A DNA stretch of 64,000 bases from SB15 sp964639245 (GTDB taxonomy: Bacteria; Chloroflexota; Anaerolineae; Aggregatilineales; J027), in contig CAZXCU010000004.1 of the NCBI GenBank assembly GCA_964639245.1, positions 124,001 through 188,000 on the forward strand, in the 5' to 3' direction. A program made the translations under genes and the position numbers. This document shows positions 31,262-40,691 of the stretch, piece after piece (within the stretch, counting starts at the first letter, position 1; every line of letters begins with the position of its first letter). A model generated the notes under the pieces. It did no database searches, had not been told where the DNA came from, and was given only the letters and a program-made list of their open reading frames with translations.

Positions 31262-31846
31262 TTAATCAATACGGGGTGTAAGAATACCGTACTGGTTGTC
31301 TTCACGGCGATAGAGGACATTGATGGTTTCTTCTTCTCCGTTGAAAAAGACAAAAAAGTTGTGTCCCAAAAGCTCCATCTGGTCAATCGCTTCTTGTTCG
31401 CTCATCGGGGTGAGCATGACAATTTTACGTTTGACAACTTCTTGCATCGGTTCGGTGTCATAATCCGGCACTTCTTGAATGGGAACTTCTTCCATTTCCA
31501 TCCATTCGTCGGCGGGTTCCAGCCAACGGTGCGACGCGCTGCCTTTGCGCCGCCCCTTGCCCTTGTAACGTTCAATTTGGCGATACATCTTATCCAGAAC
31601 AGCGTCGACTGCGGCGGTCAGGGTATCCTGTTTTTTATCCTCCGCCCGCAAGATCACCCCGCGACTGTTCCGCAGGGTCAATTGGGCAAAAGGCTGTTCT
31701 TTGGATTTGCGATTTTCCTGTCCTAATTCCAGACGCGCTTCAATCAGATTGGGCAAATAGCGGTCAAGTTTATCGAGCTTCCTTTCCGCATACTCTTTAA
31801 CCTTCTCCGAAAGGGTCATATTCTCGCCATGAATTTTAATGTCCAT
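31262..31846 (-). CDS. hpf: Ribosome hibernation promoting factor (long form)
   Basis: A 194-residue protein of the long HPF class. The N-terminal HPF/RaiA domain (residues 1-100) begins MDIKIHGENMTLSEKVKEYAERKLDKLDRYLP. The linker is about 25 residues. The C-terminal domain (about 138-190, VKRKIVMLTPMSEQEAIDQMELLGHNFFVFFNG) drives dimerisation of 70S ribosomes to 100S in stationary phase. The start has AAGGAG 7 nt upstream. It follows comF by 24 nt, a common linkage in Chloroflexota and Actinobacteria. Confidence 0.96.
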   Translation of the reverse strand: MDIKIHGENMTLSEKVKEYAERKLDKLDRYLPNLIEARLELGQENRKSKEQPFAQLTLRNSRGVILRAEDKKQDTLTAAVDAVLDKMYRQIERYKGKGRRKGSASHRWLEPADEWMEMEEVPIQEVPDYDTEPMQEVVKRKIVMLTPMSEQEAIDQMELLGHNFFVFFNGEEETINVLYRREDNQYGILTPRID

Positions 31847-31870
31847 CTGGATACTCCTTCTGTGAATAAA

Positions 31871-32521
31871 TTAAGAGTGGACAGCAACGGAAACCGTCGC
31901 GCCATAAATCGTCGTAACACCGGCCTCGCGTAAGGCTTTAGCACACGCGCTGAGGGTTGCGCCTGTGGTTTTGACATCATCCACCAGCAGCACACGCGGA
32001 ACAACTGCTTCCTGCACTACAAACGCATCTTCAACATTCTCTTGGCGTTCATGAGCATTCAGCCCGACTTGGCTGTTGGTAAATTTGCCACGACGCAGCA
32101 TATGCGGGGTCATCGAACACTGTAGCTCCCTTGCCAGTGCTGCTGCTAAGATTTCAGCCTGATTATACCCCCGTTCCTGTAAGCGCTTGAAGTGCAATGG
32201 GACAGGAACAATCGTGTCAAATGTCCATGAAATGTGTGGAGCGAGCAAAGCAGCAAGCGGTTGGGCAACCCCCTTCACGCCTTCATATTTGAGCGCGTGC
32301 ATCGATTCTCGAATCGCGCCGCTATGTTCCGCCAGCGAAATCACCCCGTCAAATTCCATCAATTCAGAAAATGGCTGTGCGGCATAAGTTATTGAATCTG
32401 CCTGACAAATAGGACACAAAAAGCTCCCAGCACGTCCGCAGTTGACACAGGTGGGCGGAAAGACCAAGTTGAGCAGGTCATTCCACCCTTGACGTACCAA
32501 GAGCCGCATGGGTTGTTCCAT
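31871..32521 (-). CDS. comF: ComF-family phosphoribosyltransferase-like protein
   Basis: A 216-residue protein. The zinc-finger pair CVNCGRAGSFLCPIC lies at about residues 25-39, and the PRPP-binding motif VLLVDDVKTTGATLSACA at about 176-193. HFKRLQERGYNQAE (about 108-121) is the ComF hallmark. In competent bacteria ComF helps process incoming DNA; in others its exact role is unclear. Here it sits between tadC and hpf, transcribed in the same direction, which links it to the pilus genes at least by position. Confidence 0.9.
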   Translation of the reverse strand: MEQPMRLLVRQGWNDLLNLVFPPTCVNCGRAGSFLCPICQADSITYAAQPFSELMEFDGVISLAEHSGAIRESMHALKYEGVKGVAQPLAALLAPHISWTFDTIVPVPLHFKRLQERGYNQAEILAAALARELQCSMTPHMLRRGKFTNSQVGLNAHERQENVEDAFVVQEAVVPRVLLVDDVKTTGATLSACAKALREAGVTTIYGATVSVAVHS

Positions 32522-32562
32522 TCAACGACCCCCTTGATATGGTGAGGATAGCAGTAGCGTAG

Positions 32563-33492
32563 TTAAAACACCCCAGATTCCATGATAATCATGACCGACG
32601 GGCCTAACAACACAATCCAAATCGCCGGAAAGATGAAAAAGGTCATCGGAATCATCATCTTGACCGGTGCTTGTTGCGCTCTTTCTTGGGCGCGTTGACG
32701 GCGTTTAATCCGCATCTGGTCGGACTGAATACGCAAGATTTTCCCGATGCTTACCCCAAGTTGGTCGGCTTGAATAATGGCTGAGGCAAAAGAGGTAAAG
32801 TCCGGGACATCCAGTTTGTTTGCCATGTCACGCATTGCCTCACGACGGGCTTTGCCAAGCTGAATTTCTTGGATAATTCGCCCGAAGGAAACCGCGAGAT
32901 CATTATCCCATTTTTCATAGACTTTCCCCATCGCAGCATCAAACCCCAAACCCGCTTCCACACAAATCACCATCAAATCAAGGGCATCTGGCAGCGATTT
33001 AAGAACGATATTTTGGCGTTTGGAAATTTTGCTGGAAAGCTGCAACTGGGGCAGGTAATAGCCAAGCGCAGCGCCAACGATTGTCCCGATGACGGCCCGT
33101 TCCAGAGGCCACTTCGCTACTAGGAAAAAGAGCCCAGCCGCGCCGCCGCCCAAAATGACCGTCAGAACAATTTGCTGACCAAAAAATGTGGTGGGGTCTT
33201 GTTTGTCCAACATACCCGCTCGGTCAAGCCGTGTACGGATTTCTTCAATCCGATTTTCGGGTGTGAATTTGATGACCATGCTTGCTAAGCCCTGATACAT
33301 CGGGACAATCACACGGTCTTGGAAACTCAGCCCCATCTCCAATTCTTCAAGGGATGCGGGCATTTCACGATCCCCATATTGGGCAAGACGTTGTTCAAGC
33401 GGGTCTACATCCGTTTGCGAACGACGACCCACAATGATCAGCCCCGCCAACAGAACCACACCAATCAAGAGAAGAATTATCGGCCCAACCAT
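32563..33492 (-). CDS. tadC: Tad/Flp pilus assembly membrane protein TadC (T2SSF family)
   Basis: A 309-residue protein with helices at both ends and two central ones. The T2SSF domain (about residues 160-290) shows LPDALDLMVICVEAGLGFDAAMGKV, and FASAIIQADQLGVSIGKILRIQSDQMRIKRRQRAQE is the family hallmark of TadC. It is a platform protein in the inner membrane, bound to the ATPase CpaF. The gene follows tadB, which ends 22 nt before it. The start at 33492 has a moderate AAGG ribosome-binding site. Confidence 0.93.
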   Translation of the reverse strand: MVGPIILLLIGVVLLAGLIIVGRRSQTDVDPLEQRLAQYGDREMPASLEELEMGLSFQDRVIVPMYQGLASMVIKFTPENRIEEIRTRLDRAGMLDKQDPTTFFGQQIVLTVILGGGAAGLFFLVAKWPLERAVIGTIVGAALGYYLPQLQLSSKISKRQNIVLKSLPDALDLMVICVEAGLGFDAAMGKVYEKWDNDLAVSFGRIIQEIQLGKARREAMRDMANKLDVPDFTSFASAIIQADQLGVSIGKILRIQSDQMRIKRRQRAQERAQQAPVKMMIPMTFFIFPAIWIVLLGPSVMIIMESGVF

Positions 33493-33514
33493 ACAAATAG
33501 CCTACCTTGCCAAG

Positions 33515-34504
33515 CTAAATTTCAATGTCAATGATTTTTTGGATAACCGCAATCCCAATGGCAATCATGGTTGCACCACAACCCAACATCGGCCAACCGC
33601 ACATACGATTTTCAAATAAACGGCCTACATAGTCTGGGTTTGCCATCATCAAGAAAGCGAGCAGAAACACGGGCATCCCGCCAATGATATAGCCTGTTAC
33701 ACGCCCTTGTGCAGTCAACACGCGAATTTCGCCCTTCAGTTTGATTCGTTCGCGGATGGTATGGCTAATCACTTCGAGAATTTCCGCCAAGTTTCCCCCG
33801 ACTTCGCGCTGGATGTTCACCGCCGTAATGACCAAATCAAGGTCTTCGCTGGGCATCCGGGTATACATATGGTCTAGCGCTTCATCCATCGGAATCCCAA
33901 GCTGGACTTCCTTCACCACCCGTTTAAATTCAGTCGCTGTAGGTTCGGGCGCTTCACGGGAAATCCCCTCAATCGCTTGTAGCACCGAGTACCCCGCCCG
34001 CAGACCGTTTACCCACATTTGCAGGTTATCTGGCAACTGCCCTTCAAATTGATTCAAGCGCCGTCCGATTTTCATGGAAACCCAGATGCGCGGGGCAAAA
34101 AAGCCAGCGACCCCGGCAATCAGCGACAGCACAATGTTTTCACGGAAAACCACAAAATAAGCGGCTAAGAAAAATCCGATCACCGAGACAAAGTGCATCC
34201 CTAAGAATTCAGCCGGCGTGAGCTTTAGGTCTGCCCGCGAAAGCTGACTCTTCCAGACGGTGGCAAAGTTGCTTTCACCAATGGCGCTATCTGCCGCTTC
34301 TTGCAGCAGTTCCAACCCGGTGGCTTGATGGACAGTTGAGCCTTCCGCTTCCAGAAGTTCGGACAACTGACTGCCATATTCGCTGGTATAGCGGCCTAAG
34401 CGTTCTTCAATTTGCTGCTGACGGTCACGGCGAATGGTGTAAATCCCAAAGCCGAGAATCCCGAACGCAACCAGCGCTCCTATTCCAATAAATACGATTT
34501 CCAA
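33515..34504 (-). CDS. tadB: Tad/Flp pilus assembly membrane protein TadB (T2SSF family)
   Basis: A 329-residue protein. Helices are at about residues 5-23, 106-140 and near the C-terminus. The T2SSF domain (LPDNLQMWVNGLRAGYSVLQAIEGISREAPEPTATEFKRVVKE, and VNIQREVGGNLAEILEVISHTIRERIKLKGEI) is complete. It starts with TTG at 34504, with GAGGG about 10 nt upstream and no closer ATG. It pairs with TadC as the inner-membrane platform. A terminator-like hairpin separates it from cpaF, so tadBC may be expressed from its own promoter as well. Confidence 0.93.
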   Translation of the reverse strand: MEIVFIGIGALVAFGILGFGIYTIRRDRQQQIEERLGRYTSEYGSQLSELLEAEGSTVHQATGLELLQEAADSAIGESNFATVWKSQLSRADLKLTPAEFLGMHFVSVIGFFLAAYFVVFRENIVLSLIAGVAGFFAPRIWVSMKIGRRLNQFEGQLPDNLQMWVNGLRAGYSVLQAIEGISREAPEPTATEFKRVVKEVQLGIPMDEALDHMYTRMPSEDLDLVITAVNIQREVGGNLAEILEVISHTIRERIKLKGEIRVLTAQGRVTGYIIGGMPVFLLAFLMMANPDYVGRLFENRMCGWPMLGCGATMIAIGIAVIQKIIDIEI

Positions 34505-34579
34505 AGTAACCAGCCCTCACACTTACGATATTGCTTTTATAATACAGCAAAAAAACAGCGTGTGTTGTCTTTCTAACAA

Positions 34580-34610
34580 CCTTAAAACAAGGCGCACCCT
34601 GCGGTACGCC
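34580..34610 (-). terminator. Hairpin between cpaF and tadB (attenuating terminator)
   Basis: On the minus strand GGCGTACC/GGTGCGCC (one G-T pair, GCAG loop) is followed by TTGTTTTAAGG. It lies 10 nt past the cpaF stop. It would make tadBC expression lower than, or separate from, cpaBEF. Confidence 0.6.
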
Positions 34611-34620
34611 TGCCAGATTC

Positions 34621-36045
34621 TTAGTAACGTCCAATCCCAATCCCAAAGACCGAAGGCGGCAAATGTTGACCCGCCGCTTCGAGTTTATCAATGAATTTGG
34701 GCCGCAAGCCTGTGGGACGAATACGCCCGATGACCTTGCCCGCTTCTACGCCGGTTTGTTCAAATTCAAAGATGTCCGAAAGGGTGATGACATCACCTTC
34801 CATGCCTTGCACTTCGGTGACTTTAACCACTTTACGTGTGCCATCGCGGAGGCGTTCTTGATGCACAATCAAATCCACCGCCGAAGCGATTTGTTCACGA
34901 ATAGCACGAACAGGCAAATCCATCCCTGCCATCAGGCTCATCACTTCCAACCGGGCAATCGTATCACGCGGGCTATTAGAGTGAGCCGTCGTTAATGAAC
35001 CGTCATGCCCGGTGTTCATCGCTTGGAGCATGTCCAGCGCTTCCCCCGAACGACATTCCCCAACGACAATTCGGTCAGGACGCATACGCAAACAGTTGAC
35101 TACCAAATCTTGAATGGTGACTTCCCCACGCCCCTCGATATTAGCGGGGCGACTTTCCAGCGACACCACATGCTCCTGACGGAGTTGCAATTCTGCCGCG
35201 TTTTCGACGGTGATGATGCGTTCATCGTTAGGAATAAAACTCGACATGACGTTGAGCAGAGTTGTTTTACCTGACCCTGTACCACCAGACACGACCGAAT
35301 TCAAACGCGACACCACACACGCCCGCAAAAATTCCGCAATTTCAGGGGTCATAGACCCAAATTGAATCAGATTTTCAACGGTCATCGGTTTTTTGGAGAA
35401 TTTACGGATGGTAATCGTCGGGCCGCACAGTGCAATCGGGCGAATAACCGCGTTCACACGCGAACCATCGGGCAGACGGGCATCCACATACGGCGAACTT
35501 TCGTCAATACGACGGCCTAACGGCGCAACAATCCGATCCAGAACGCGCAGTACATGGTCGTCATTTTCAAAAGTCACGTTAGAGCGTGTCAGATTCCCGC
35601 GCTGTTCGATATAAACATTCTTTGGCCCGTTGACCATGATTTCCGTGACGGTATCATCAGCCAGCAGGGGTTCTAGCGGCCCAAATCCCAGAATTTCCGC
35701 GATGATGGACTCAAACAACGTATGCCGTTCCGAACGACTCATCACAATACTTTCTTCGGAAAGAATCGTATTGAACAGTTCTTCGATTTGAGCGCGAAAT
35801 TCCGGTGAGGACGCATCCATAGAAGGGTCAAGTTCGGACATCAACTTGCTCTGCACCCGTGTTTTAATGTCCATCGCGCTGGACGAGGTGGGCGCTTGGC
35901 GCTGCACACGCATTTGTGCCAATTTATTAGCATCGCCCCCACCACCACCGGCGGGTGCGCCCGGACGCTGTGGTTGTTGGGGCTTTTGCGGCTGCTGAGG
36001 GTTATTGCCGCCTTCAGTGTTACCGATACGCTTTAACAAGGACAT
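34621..36045 (-). CDS. cpaF: Tad/Flp pilus ATPase CpaF (TadA)
   Basis: A 474-residue secretion-type ATPase. The first 45 residues are a low-complexity Gln/Pro/Gly stretch (GGNNPQQPQKPQQPQRPGAPAG-like), not usual in the family. A helical N-domain follows. Walker A is VSGGTGSGKTTLLN (about 247-260), then ENAAELQL (Asp-box region), HSNSPRDTIARLE (His box) and RMRPDRIVVGECRSGEALDML (Walker B). It powers pilus assembly at the cytoplasmic side. The start has AAAGGAG about 9 nt upstream. Confidence 0.96.
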   Translation of the reverse strand: MSLLKRIGNTEGGNNPQQPQKPQQPQRPGAPAGGGGGDANKLAQMRVQRQAPTSSSAMDIKTRVQSKLMSELDPSMDASSPEFRAQIEELFNTILSEESIVMSRSERHTLFESIIAEILGFGPLEPLLADDTVTEIMVNGPKNVYIEQRGNLTRSNVTFENDDHVLRVLDRIVAPLGRRIDESSPYVDARLPDGSRVNAVIRPIALCGPTITIRKFSKKPMTVENLIQFGSMTPEIAEFLRACVVSRLNSVVSGGTGSGKTTLLNVMSSFIPNDERIITVENAAELQLRQEHVVSLESRPANIEGRGEVTIQDLVVNCLRMRPDRIVVGECRSGEALDMLQAMNTGHDGSLTTAHSNSPRDTIARLEVMSLMAGMDLPVRAIREQIASAVDLIVHQERLRDGTRKVVKVTEVQGMEGDVITLSDIFEFEQTGVEAGKVIGRIRPTGLRPKFIDKLEAAGQHLPPSVFGIGIGRY

Positions 36046-36078
36046 GTTGATGCTCCTTTAAACTAACAATACACCGCT

Positions 36079-37362
36079 TTAACGCCGCCCACGCAGCAGC
36101 CAACTGCCTTTTTGCTGCTGTTGCGGTTGTGCATCATCGATCTCTTCTTCTGGGCTGGAAAAGCTGTAACGCACACGCTGCGCCAGTTCAATCAATTCTT
36201 TGGCTGGCGAACGGTTGGTGTCTTTGGCAATCACGGACACCCCTTGATTCACCGCCGAAAGGAAAGTGCGGTCATCCAAAGGAATCCGCGCATCGGTTTT
36301 ACGTTTGAGATTGTTTTCAATCGCTTCAATCGGGATAGAAGCCCGCCCGCCCTTCAAATCTTGCCCGATGCGATTCATCACAAACATGATTTTTTCAGGG
36401 GGATATTGCAGCGCCACAAACAAATCCAGAATGATACGAACATTCTTAATCGAAGGCAGCGTGGGGGTGGCGACCACCACAATCCGTTCGGCAATGTCCA
36501 TAATATTTAAGGTCGAATCATCCAAACGGTGGGGCATGTCCACGATGATATAGTCGTAGTGATTCGCCAAGCGTGCCACCACTTCTTTGAGGTCAACCGC
36601 ATTGACTTTTTCGGCATCTTCCGGTGAGGGCGGGGCTAGCAGCACTTTTAGGCCGCTGCCATGTGTCACCATGACATTCTCAATCAAATCATCATCGAGA
36701 TCACTCACCGATTGGGCAAGTTCCGCGATGGTATGTTTGGCGGTCAGGTTGAGAAAGACCCCCACATCGCCAAACTGCAAGTCAGTATCAATCAACAGAA
36801 CTTTAGTGCCTTCGCTCATCATGGCTGTTGCCATGTTGGTGGCGATGGTTGTCACCCCTGCCCCCCCCTGAGGGCTGTAGACCGCGATGATATGGCCTGC
36901 CGCTTTGGATTTTTTGCCCTTCGTTTTGCCACCTTCCGAAGGCCCACCCGACGACACATCCCCGAAACGACCCACCAGTTGCAAGTTGAGTTCGTATACA
37001 CGATGAATCGTGGAGTATAAATCATCGCCTGAAATGGGCTTGGTCAGAAAATCGCGTGCGCCTGCCAGCATCGCCCGCCGCAAATAATCGGATTCACTCT
37101 GCACCGACATCATCACAACGGCAGCCGTAGGCACTGCTTTAGCGATTTGCTCGGTTGCCGTAATCCCATCCATATCCGGCATGTTAATATCCATCAGAAT
37201 GATGTCTGGTCGGGTTGCGCTGGCAATTTCTAATGCTTCACGCCCGGTGGAGGCTGACCCTACGATTTCAATATCAGCTTCAAACGCCAGCAGTTTTTTC
37301 AAATTTTCACGGGTTTCGGGAATATCATCTACAAGCAGCACTTTAATCACATTGCCAGCCAT
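36079..37362 (-). CDS. cpaE: CpaE/TadZ-like protein: receiver domain plus MinD-like ATPase
   Basis: A 427-residue protein. Residues 6-120 are a response-regulator receiver domain (VLLVDDIPETRENLKKLL; phospho-acceptor Asp58 in IILMDINMPDMDG; Lys near 108 in FLTKPI). Residues 155-400 are a MinD/ParA-like ATPase. The usual KGGxGKT is HIIAVYSPQGGAGVTT here, so the signature and catalytic lysines are missing, as in other TadZ proteins. The intact receiver is less common; many CpaE have a degenerate one. It places the pilus machine at its site. The start at 37362 lies 5 nt past GAGGA and gives MAGNVIKVLLVDD; an upstream in-frame ATG at 37374 is weaker. Confidence 0.9.
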   Translation of the reverse strand: MAGNVIKVLLVDDIPETRENLKKLLAFEADIEIVGSASTGREALEIASATRPDIILMDINMPDMDGITATEQIAKAVPTAAVVMMSVQSESDYLRRAMLAGARDFLTKPISGDDLYSTIHRVYELNLQLVGRFGDVSSGGPSEGGKTKGKKSKAAGHIIAVYSPQGGAGVTTIATNMATAMMSEGTKVLLIDTDLQFGDVGVFLNLTAKHTIAELAQSVSDLDDDLIENVMVTHGSGLKVLLAPPSPEDAEKVNAVDLKEVVARLANHYDYIIVDMPHRLDDSTLNIMDIAERIVVVATPTLPSIKNVRIILDLFVALQYPPEKIMFVMNRIGQDLKGGRASIPIEAIENNLKRKTDARIPLDDRTFLSAVNQGVSVIAKDTNRSPAKELIELAQRVRYSFSSPEEEIDDAQPQQQQKGSWLLRGRR

Positions 37363-37443
37363 GCATATCCTCACTTCTACCTATCATTCAACGCCCAATC
37401 TGAGGATGCCGCAGCACCCTCAGATGATTCTATTTTACCCGAT

Positions 37444-38691
37444 TTACGGTTCGCCGATGTCTTGTCCGGTGGTTTCGCCGCCGAGTGCAGTTGTCAGAAA
37501 GTCTGAGAACAGGTCAATCTGGTTAGAACGTAAACGGGTAATCGCGGGTTCAAGCGCAAACGGCAAAATCGGCGGTTCGGAAATATTGTAATTTTCAATC
37601 AGATACTGGAGGGTCACAGCCGTGGTTTGCACTTCACCGACATCTGTAGCCGAACGCAGCGCCAAAGTAATCGGAATCCGGGCATCCAACGCCCAAACCA
37701 GCACCAGCGCGTCCTGCGGCTCCACTGCTAAGGTAATCACGCTCGGGTAGGCATCGGTGGCGGTTGGCCCAACCGTGGGGGCGGCTTGCTGAGCAGTATC
37801 TGCATCGCGGACTTCGGGGGTGGGGGTATCAAAAGGTGTGGCGGTCATCTTGCCAACCAATTTACCGTCCAAGGGGAACAACCCCACATGCAGCACAAAC
37901 GCCCGTTCGATGGTGCGTTGTGTCAGCAAACGGGGACGCTGCGCCGCTTCGCTGGGAATGATCAACACCCCTAACGACGAGAGGGTGCTGGGTTCAGGCC
38001 GCCCTTCAATGGGTGCGGAGAAGGTCAGCGCCCCGTCTTCGGAACGAGTAATCACCGAAATCTGGTTTGGCTGGCGGGTCTGGAATGTTTCGTCCACTTC
38101 CACAAACAGGAAGCTCAAAATCACATCCACGTAGTCGCCCGGTTGGGGTGCAAACGCCACCGAACCAATCCCGAACAGGTCAAGCGGAAGTGTCACCGCA
38201 ACCAAACCCGGTGGGATAAGCAGCGCCGCGTCCGACCCCACCGATGCCAAGCCGGTGTAATCTTCCACCAATTGGGTCGCTAAAATGGGTGATTCGCGGG
38301 GAATATCGCTCCGCACAATCAGTCCAACAATATCTTCTACATTTTCAAAACTGTTTTCAGGTCGGTTTTCCGCCGGATACAGCGCAATCCCCACCGCAGG
38401 CACAGGGCCACTGATAAAATCTTCGGTAATGCGGAAACCACGCGGCAAATCCTGAAGCGCAATCACTACTGGCGCGGTAGGCACAACCCCCTGCGTTTGC
38501 CCGCTATTGTTGTCACCATTATTGTCCTCCGGGAGGACTTCTTCTGGTTGATTGGGATCCACAGTGGCATTGGGGTCCGGGGTTGTCTCCGCAGCAGAGT
38601 CATCATCCCCACCCAAGAATAAAATAGCCCCAACGGCGACTGCTGCCAGCACCAGCACCAAGATCAGCAGTACAACGACTCGACCTCGCAT
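37444..38691 (-). CDS. cpaB: Flp pilus assembly protein CpaB (RcpC)
   Basis: A 415-residue protein with one N-terminal helix (VVVLLILVLVLAAVAVGAILFL) and then an acidic, Asp/Asn/Pro-rich linker. A SAF-like domain follows (about residues 80-170, VIALQDLPRGFRITEDFI and ILATQLVEDY), the RcpC/CpaB domain. In other bacteria it helps the pilus cross the outer envelope; here no secretin is present, fitting a cell with one membrane. The start has AAGGAG about 7 nt upstream. It is the first of the pilus genes. Confidence 0.88.
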   Translation of the reverse strand: MRGRVVVLLILVLVLAAVAVGAILFLGGDDDSAAETTPDPNATVDPNQPEEVLPEDNNGDNNSGQTQGVVPTAPVVIALQDLPRGFRITEDFISGPVPAVGIALYPAENRPENSFENVEDIVGLIVRSDIPRESPILATQLVEDYTGLASVGSDAALLIPPGLVAVTLPLDLFGIGSVAFAPQPGDYVDVILSFLFVEVDETFQTRQPNQISVITRSEDGALTFSAPIEGRPEPSTLSSLGVLIIPSEAAQRPRLLTQRTIERAFVLHVGLFPLDGKLVGKMTATPFDTPTPEVRDADTAQQAAPTVGPTATDAYPSVITLAVEPQDALVLVWALDARIPITLALRSATDVGEVQTTAVTLQYLIENYNISEPPILPFALEPAITRLRSNQIDLFSDFLTTALGGETTGQDIGEP

Positions 38692-38764
38692 AGCATTCTC
38701 CTTAACGCAAAGTTCTTATCTGTTAGTTTATTCCGTCGCAGCGTAAAAGCAACCATTTTATGCG

Positions 38765-39847
38765 TTATTTTTTGGTATATGGCAGCGTAATTTCGATACT
38801 GCTGCTTTCACCTTCGCTGCTGTAAATATCAAGTGTACCGCTAACCAGTTCAACGCGCTCTTTTAAATCAAGCAAATTTTGTAGCGGTGAATCACCCATA
38901 CTTCGATCCAGCACAATATCTGGTTCAAAGCCCTTTCCATTGTCCTCGACAGTACCACGCACCTGATTATCCCCTACATCGAGTTTTATCACAATGCGGC
39001 TGGCTTGCAGGTGGTCACGCGCATTGGTCATCAACATCTGGAAGGCACGAAACATGATAACTTCAATGTGGGTCGGCAGACGATGCTCCGGCCCGGTGAG
39101 GTGAAATTCCACCTGCGACTCATTTTTCTCGTTGTAATTTTCACTATGCCGCCGCATGGTCGCAATCAACCCTAGGTCGTCGAGCATCATCGGGCGCAGG
39201 TCAAAAATAAATTCACGAATTTTATTAAAGGTCGTCAAAGCGGCAGTTCGTAATGTGCCAAGTTCGACACTGGCTTTGGCGGGGTCCCGGTCAAACAGGC
39301 GCTGGCAAATTTCGGCTTGCAACATGAAATTCGTCAGAGATTGCGCCGGGCCGTCGTGCAACGCATTGGCAAGGCGCTGACGTTCGCTTTCCTGCGCTTC
39401 CACAATACGAACAATTTGTTCCCCCGCGAGGGTCAAGCGTGACCCACCGGCCTCTGCCATCGAACTGACGGCTGATGACCCGGCGGCTCGTTCAATCGAC
39501 ACCCCCTGCACGTTGTTTAGAACATAATTCAGCGTATCACGGAATTCTTCAAGATGATCGCGGTTGTCTTCCAATTTCTCCAACTGACTCCGCATGGCAA
39601 TCAGACGGGTACGAATTTCGATAGAGTCTTCATACGCCGATTTAATATCATCACGCGGGACTGTGGCAAATTCCATTTCAACACGCTGCAACCGCGCACT
39701 CACACTGACATTTTTCTGTTGCAAGCGGTCAACCTCAAGGCGGCTCTGGTCAAGAATCGCCTTGTTTTCTTTAATACGGGCTTCAATTTCAGCAATGGTT
39801 TGCTTAACTTCGCTAATCAGCTGCTCTTTGGGGCTGCTCGCTACCAT
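38765..39847 (-). CDS. DegS-like sensor histidine kinase
   Basis: A 360-residue cytoplasmic kinase without membrane helices. Residues 1-115 are a long coiled coil (EVKQTIAEIEARIKENKAIL...RLIAMRSQLEKLEDNRDHLEEF). The HisKA_3 phosphoacceptor is His164 in ERQRLANALHDGPAQSL. The HATPase_c domain covers about 245-355, with the N-box region and the G1 motif VEDNGKGFEPD. This is the DegS architecture: coiled-coil sensor plus HisKA_3/HATPase. It stands 2 nt after the response regulator gene and is transcribed with it. Located upstream of the pilus genes, it probably controls them, but this is inference. Confidence 0.92.
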   Translation of the reverse strand: MVASSPKEQLISEVKQTIAEIEARIKENKAILDQSRLEVDRLQQKNVSVSARLQRVEMEFATVPRDDIKSAYEDSIEIRTRLIAMRSQLEKLEDNRDHLEEFRDTLNYVLNNVQGVSIERAAGSSAVSSMAEAGGSRLTLAGEQIVRIVEAQESERQRLANALHDGPAQSLTNFMLQAEICQRLFDRDPAKASVELGTLRTAALTTFNKIREFIFDLRPMMLDDLGLIATMRRHSENYNEKNESQVEFHLTGPEHRLPTHIEVIMFRAFQMLMTNARDHLQASRIVIKLDVGDNQVRGTVEDNGKGFEPDIVLDRSMGDSPLQNLLDLKERVELVSGTLDIYSSEGESSSIEITLPYTKK

Positions 39848-39849
39848 GG

Positions 39850-40602
39850 TTAATCCTCATCCTCTTCATCCTCACCATCGGCCTCTTCAAATGTAATCTC
39901 ATTTGCATCGTGACGCAAAGTGTCGCTCAAGCGAATCCAACCGTGCCGCAACGCATACATCGCCGCTTGGGTACGGTCTTGGACATCCAGTTTGCGTAAA
40001 ATCGAAGTCATATGATTTTTGACGGTCTGATTACTGATGGTGAGCGAACGCGCAATTTCTTTGTTACTGTAGCCGCGTGTTACATACAGCAAAATTTCCA
40101 TTTCGCGGGAGCTTAACGACTGGCTACCCGGTTCGTCCACGCGGTTGCCAGCCATTGCGCTGGCAAGTTTTTTGAGCTTTTCTTGTGCGCCTTCATAATT
40201 ATAAACAGTATCATCAATCACGTAGTGGCCTTCGGCAACAACGCGAATCACCTCAATGAGGCGTTCCGGTTCAATATCTTTGGAACAGAAAGCGGAGGCT
40301 CCCGATTGAATCGCGTGGAGCATCTGGTCAGGCGAGTCATGCGCGGTCAAAATCACGACTGCCGATTGACTTTGCGCGGCTTTCAACTGGCTGGTGACAT
40401 ACAACCCGTTGGCATGGGGCATTTCAATATCCAGCAGCACCACATCCGGTTGTAATTCCTGAAGGCGGTGCAGTGCCGAATCGCCTTCCCGAATTTCATC
40501 AATCACCTGAATATCATCACACAACGATACAATTTGACGCAGCCCTTCCAACCAGACGCGATGGTCGTCTACCAGCACAATGGAAATAGGTGAATTTAAC
40601 AT
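39850..40602 (-). CDS. DegU-like LuxR-type response regulator
   Basis: A 250-residue regulator. The receiver domain has the acidic pair VDDH (residues 11-14), phospho-acceptor Asp58 in VVLLDIEMPHANG, and conserved Lys in the CSKDIEP region. The LuxR/NarL helix-turn-helix (about residues 160-222) reads LSSREMEILLYVTRGYSNKEIARSLTISNQTVKNHMTSILRKLDVQDRTQAAMYA. The C-terminus adds an acidic tail (EADGEDEEDED). With its DegS-like kinase it forms a DegSU-type two-component system, probably controlling the pilus operon that follows or a wider surface regulon. Confidence 0.93.
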   Translation of the reverse strand: MLNSPISIVLVDDHRVWLEGLRQIVSLCDDIQVIDEIREGDSALHRLQELQPDVVLLDIEMPHANGLYVTSQLKAAQSQSAVVILTAHDSPDQMLHAIQSGASAFCSKDIEPERLIEVIRVVAEGHYVIDDTVYNYEGAQEKLKKLASAMAGNRVDEPGSQSLSSREMEILLYVTRGYSNKEIARSLTISNQTVKNHMTSILRKLDVQDRTQAAMYALRHGWIRLSDTLRHDANEITFEEADGEDEEDED

Positions 40603-40691
40603 GGTGGTGTCATCCTAGTAACATATATTTTCACCATAGGAAAAGGTGGGCGCAGCGTCTACGTGACTATTGTACCATATGGCGTAATTTG

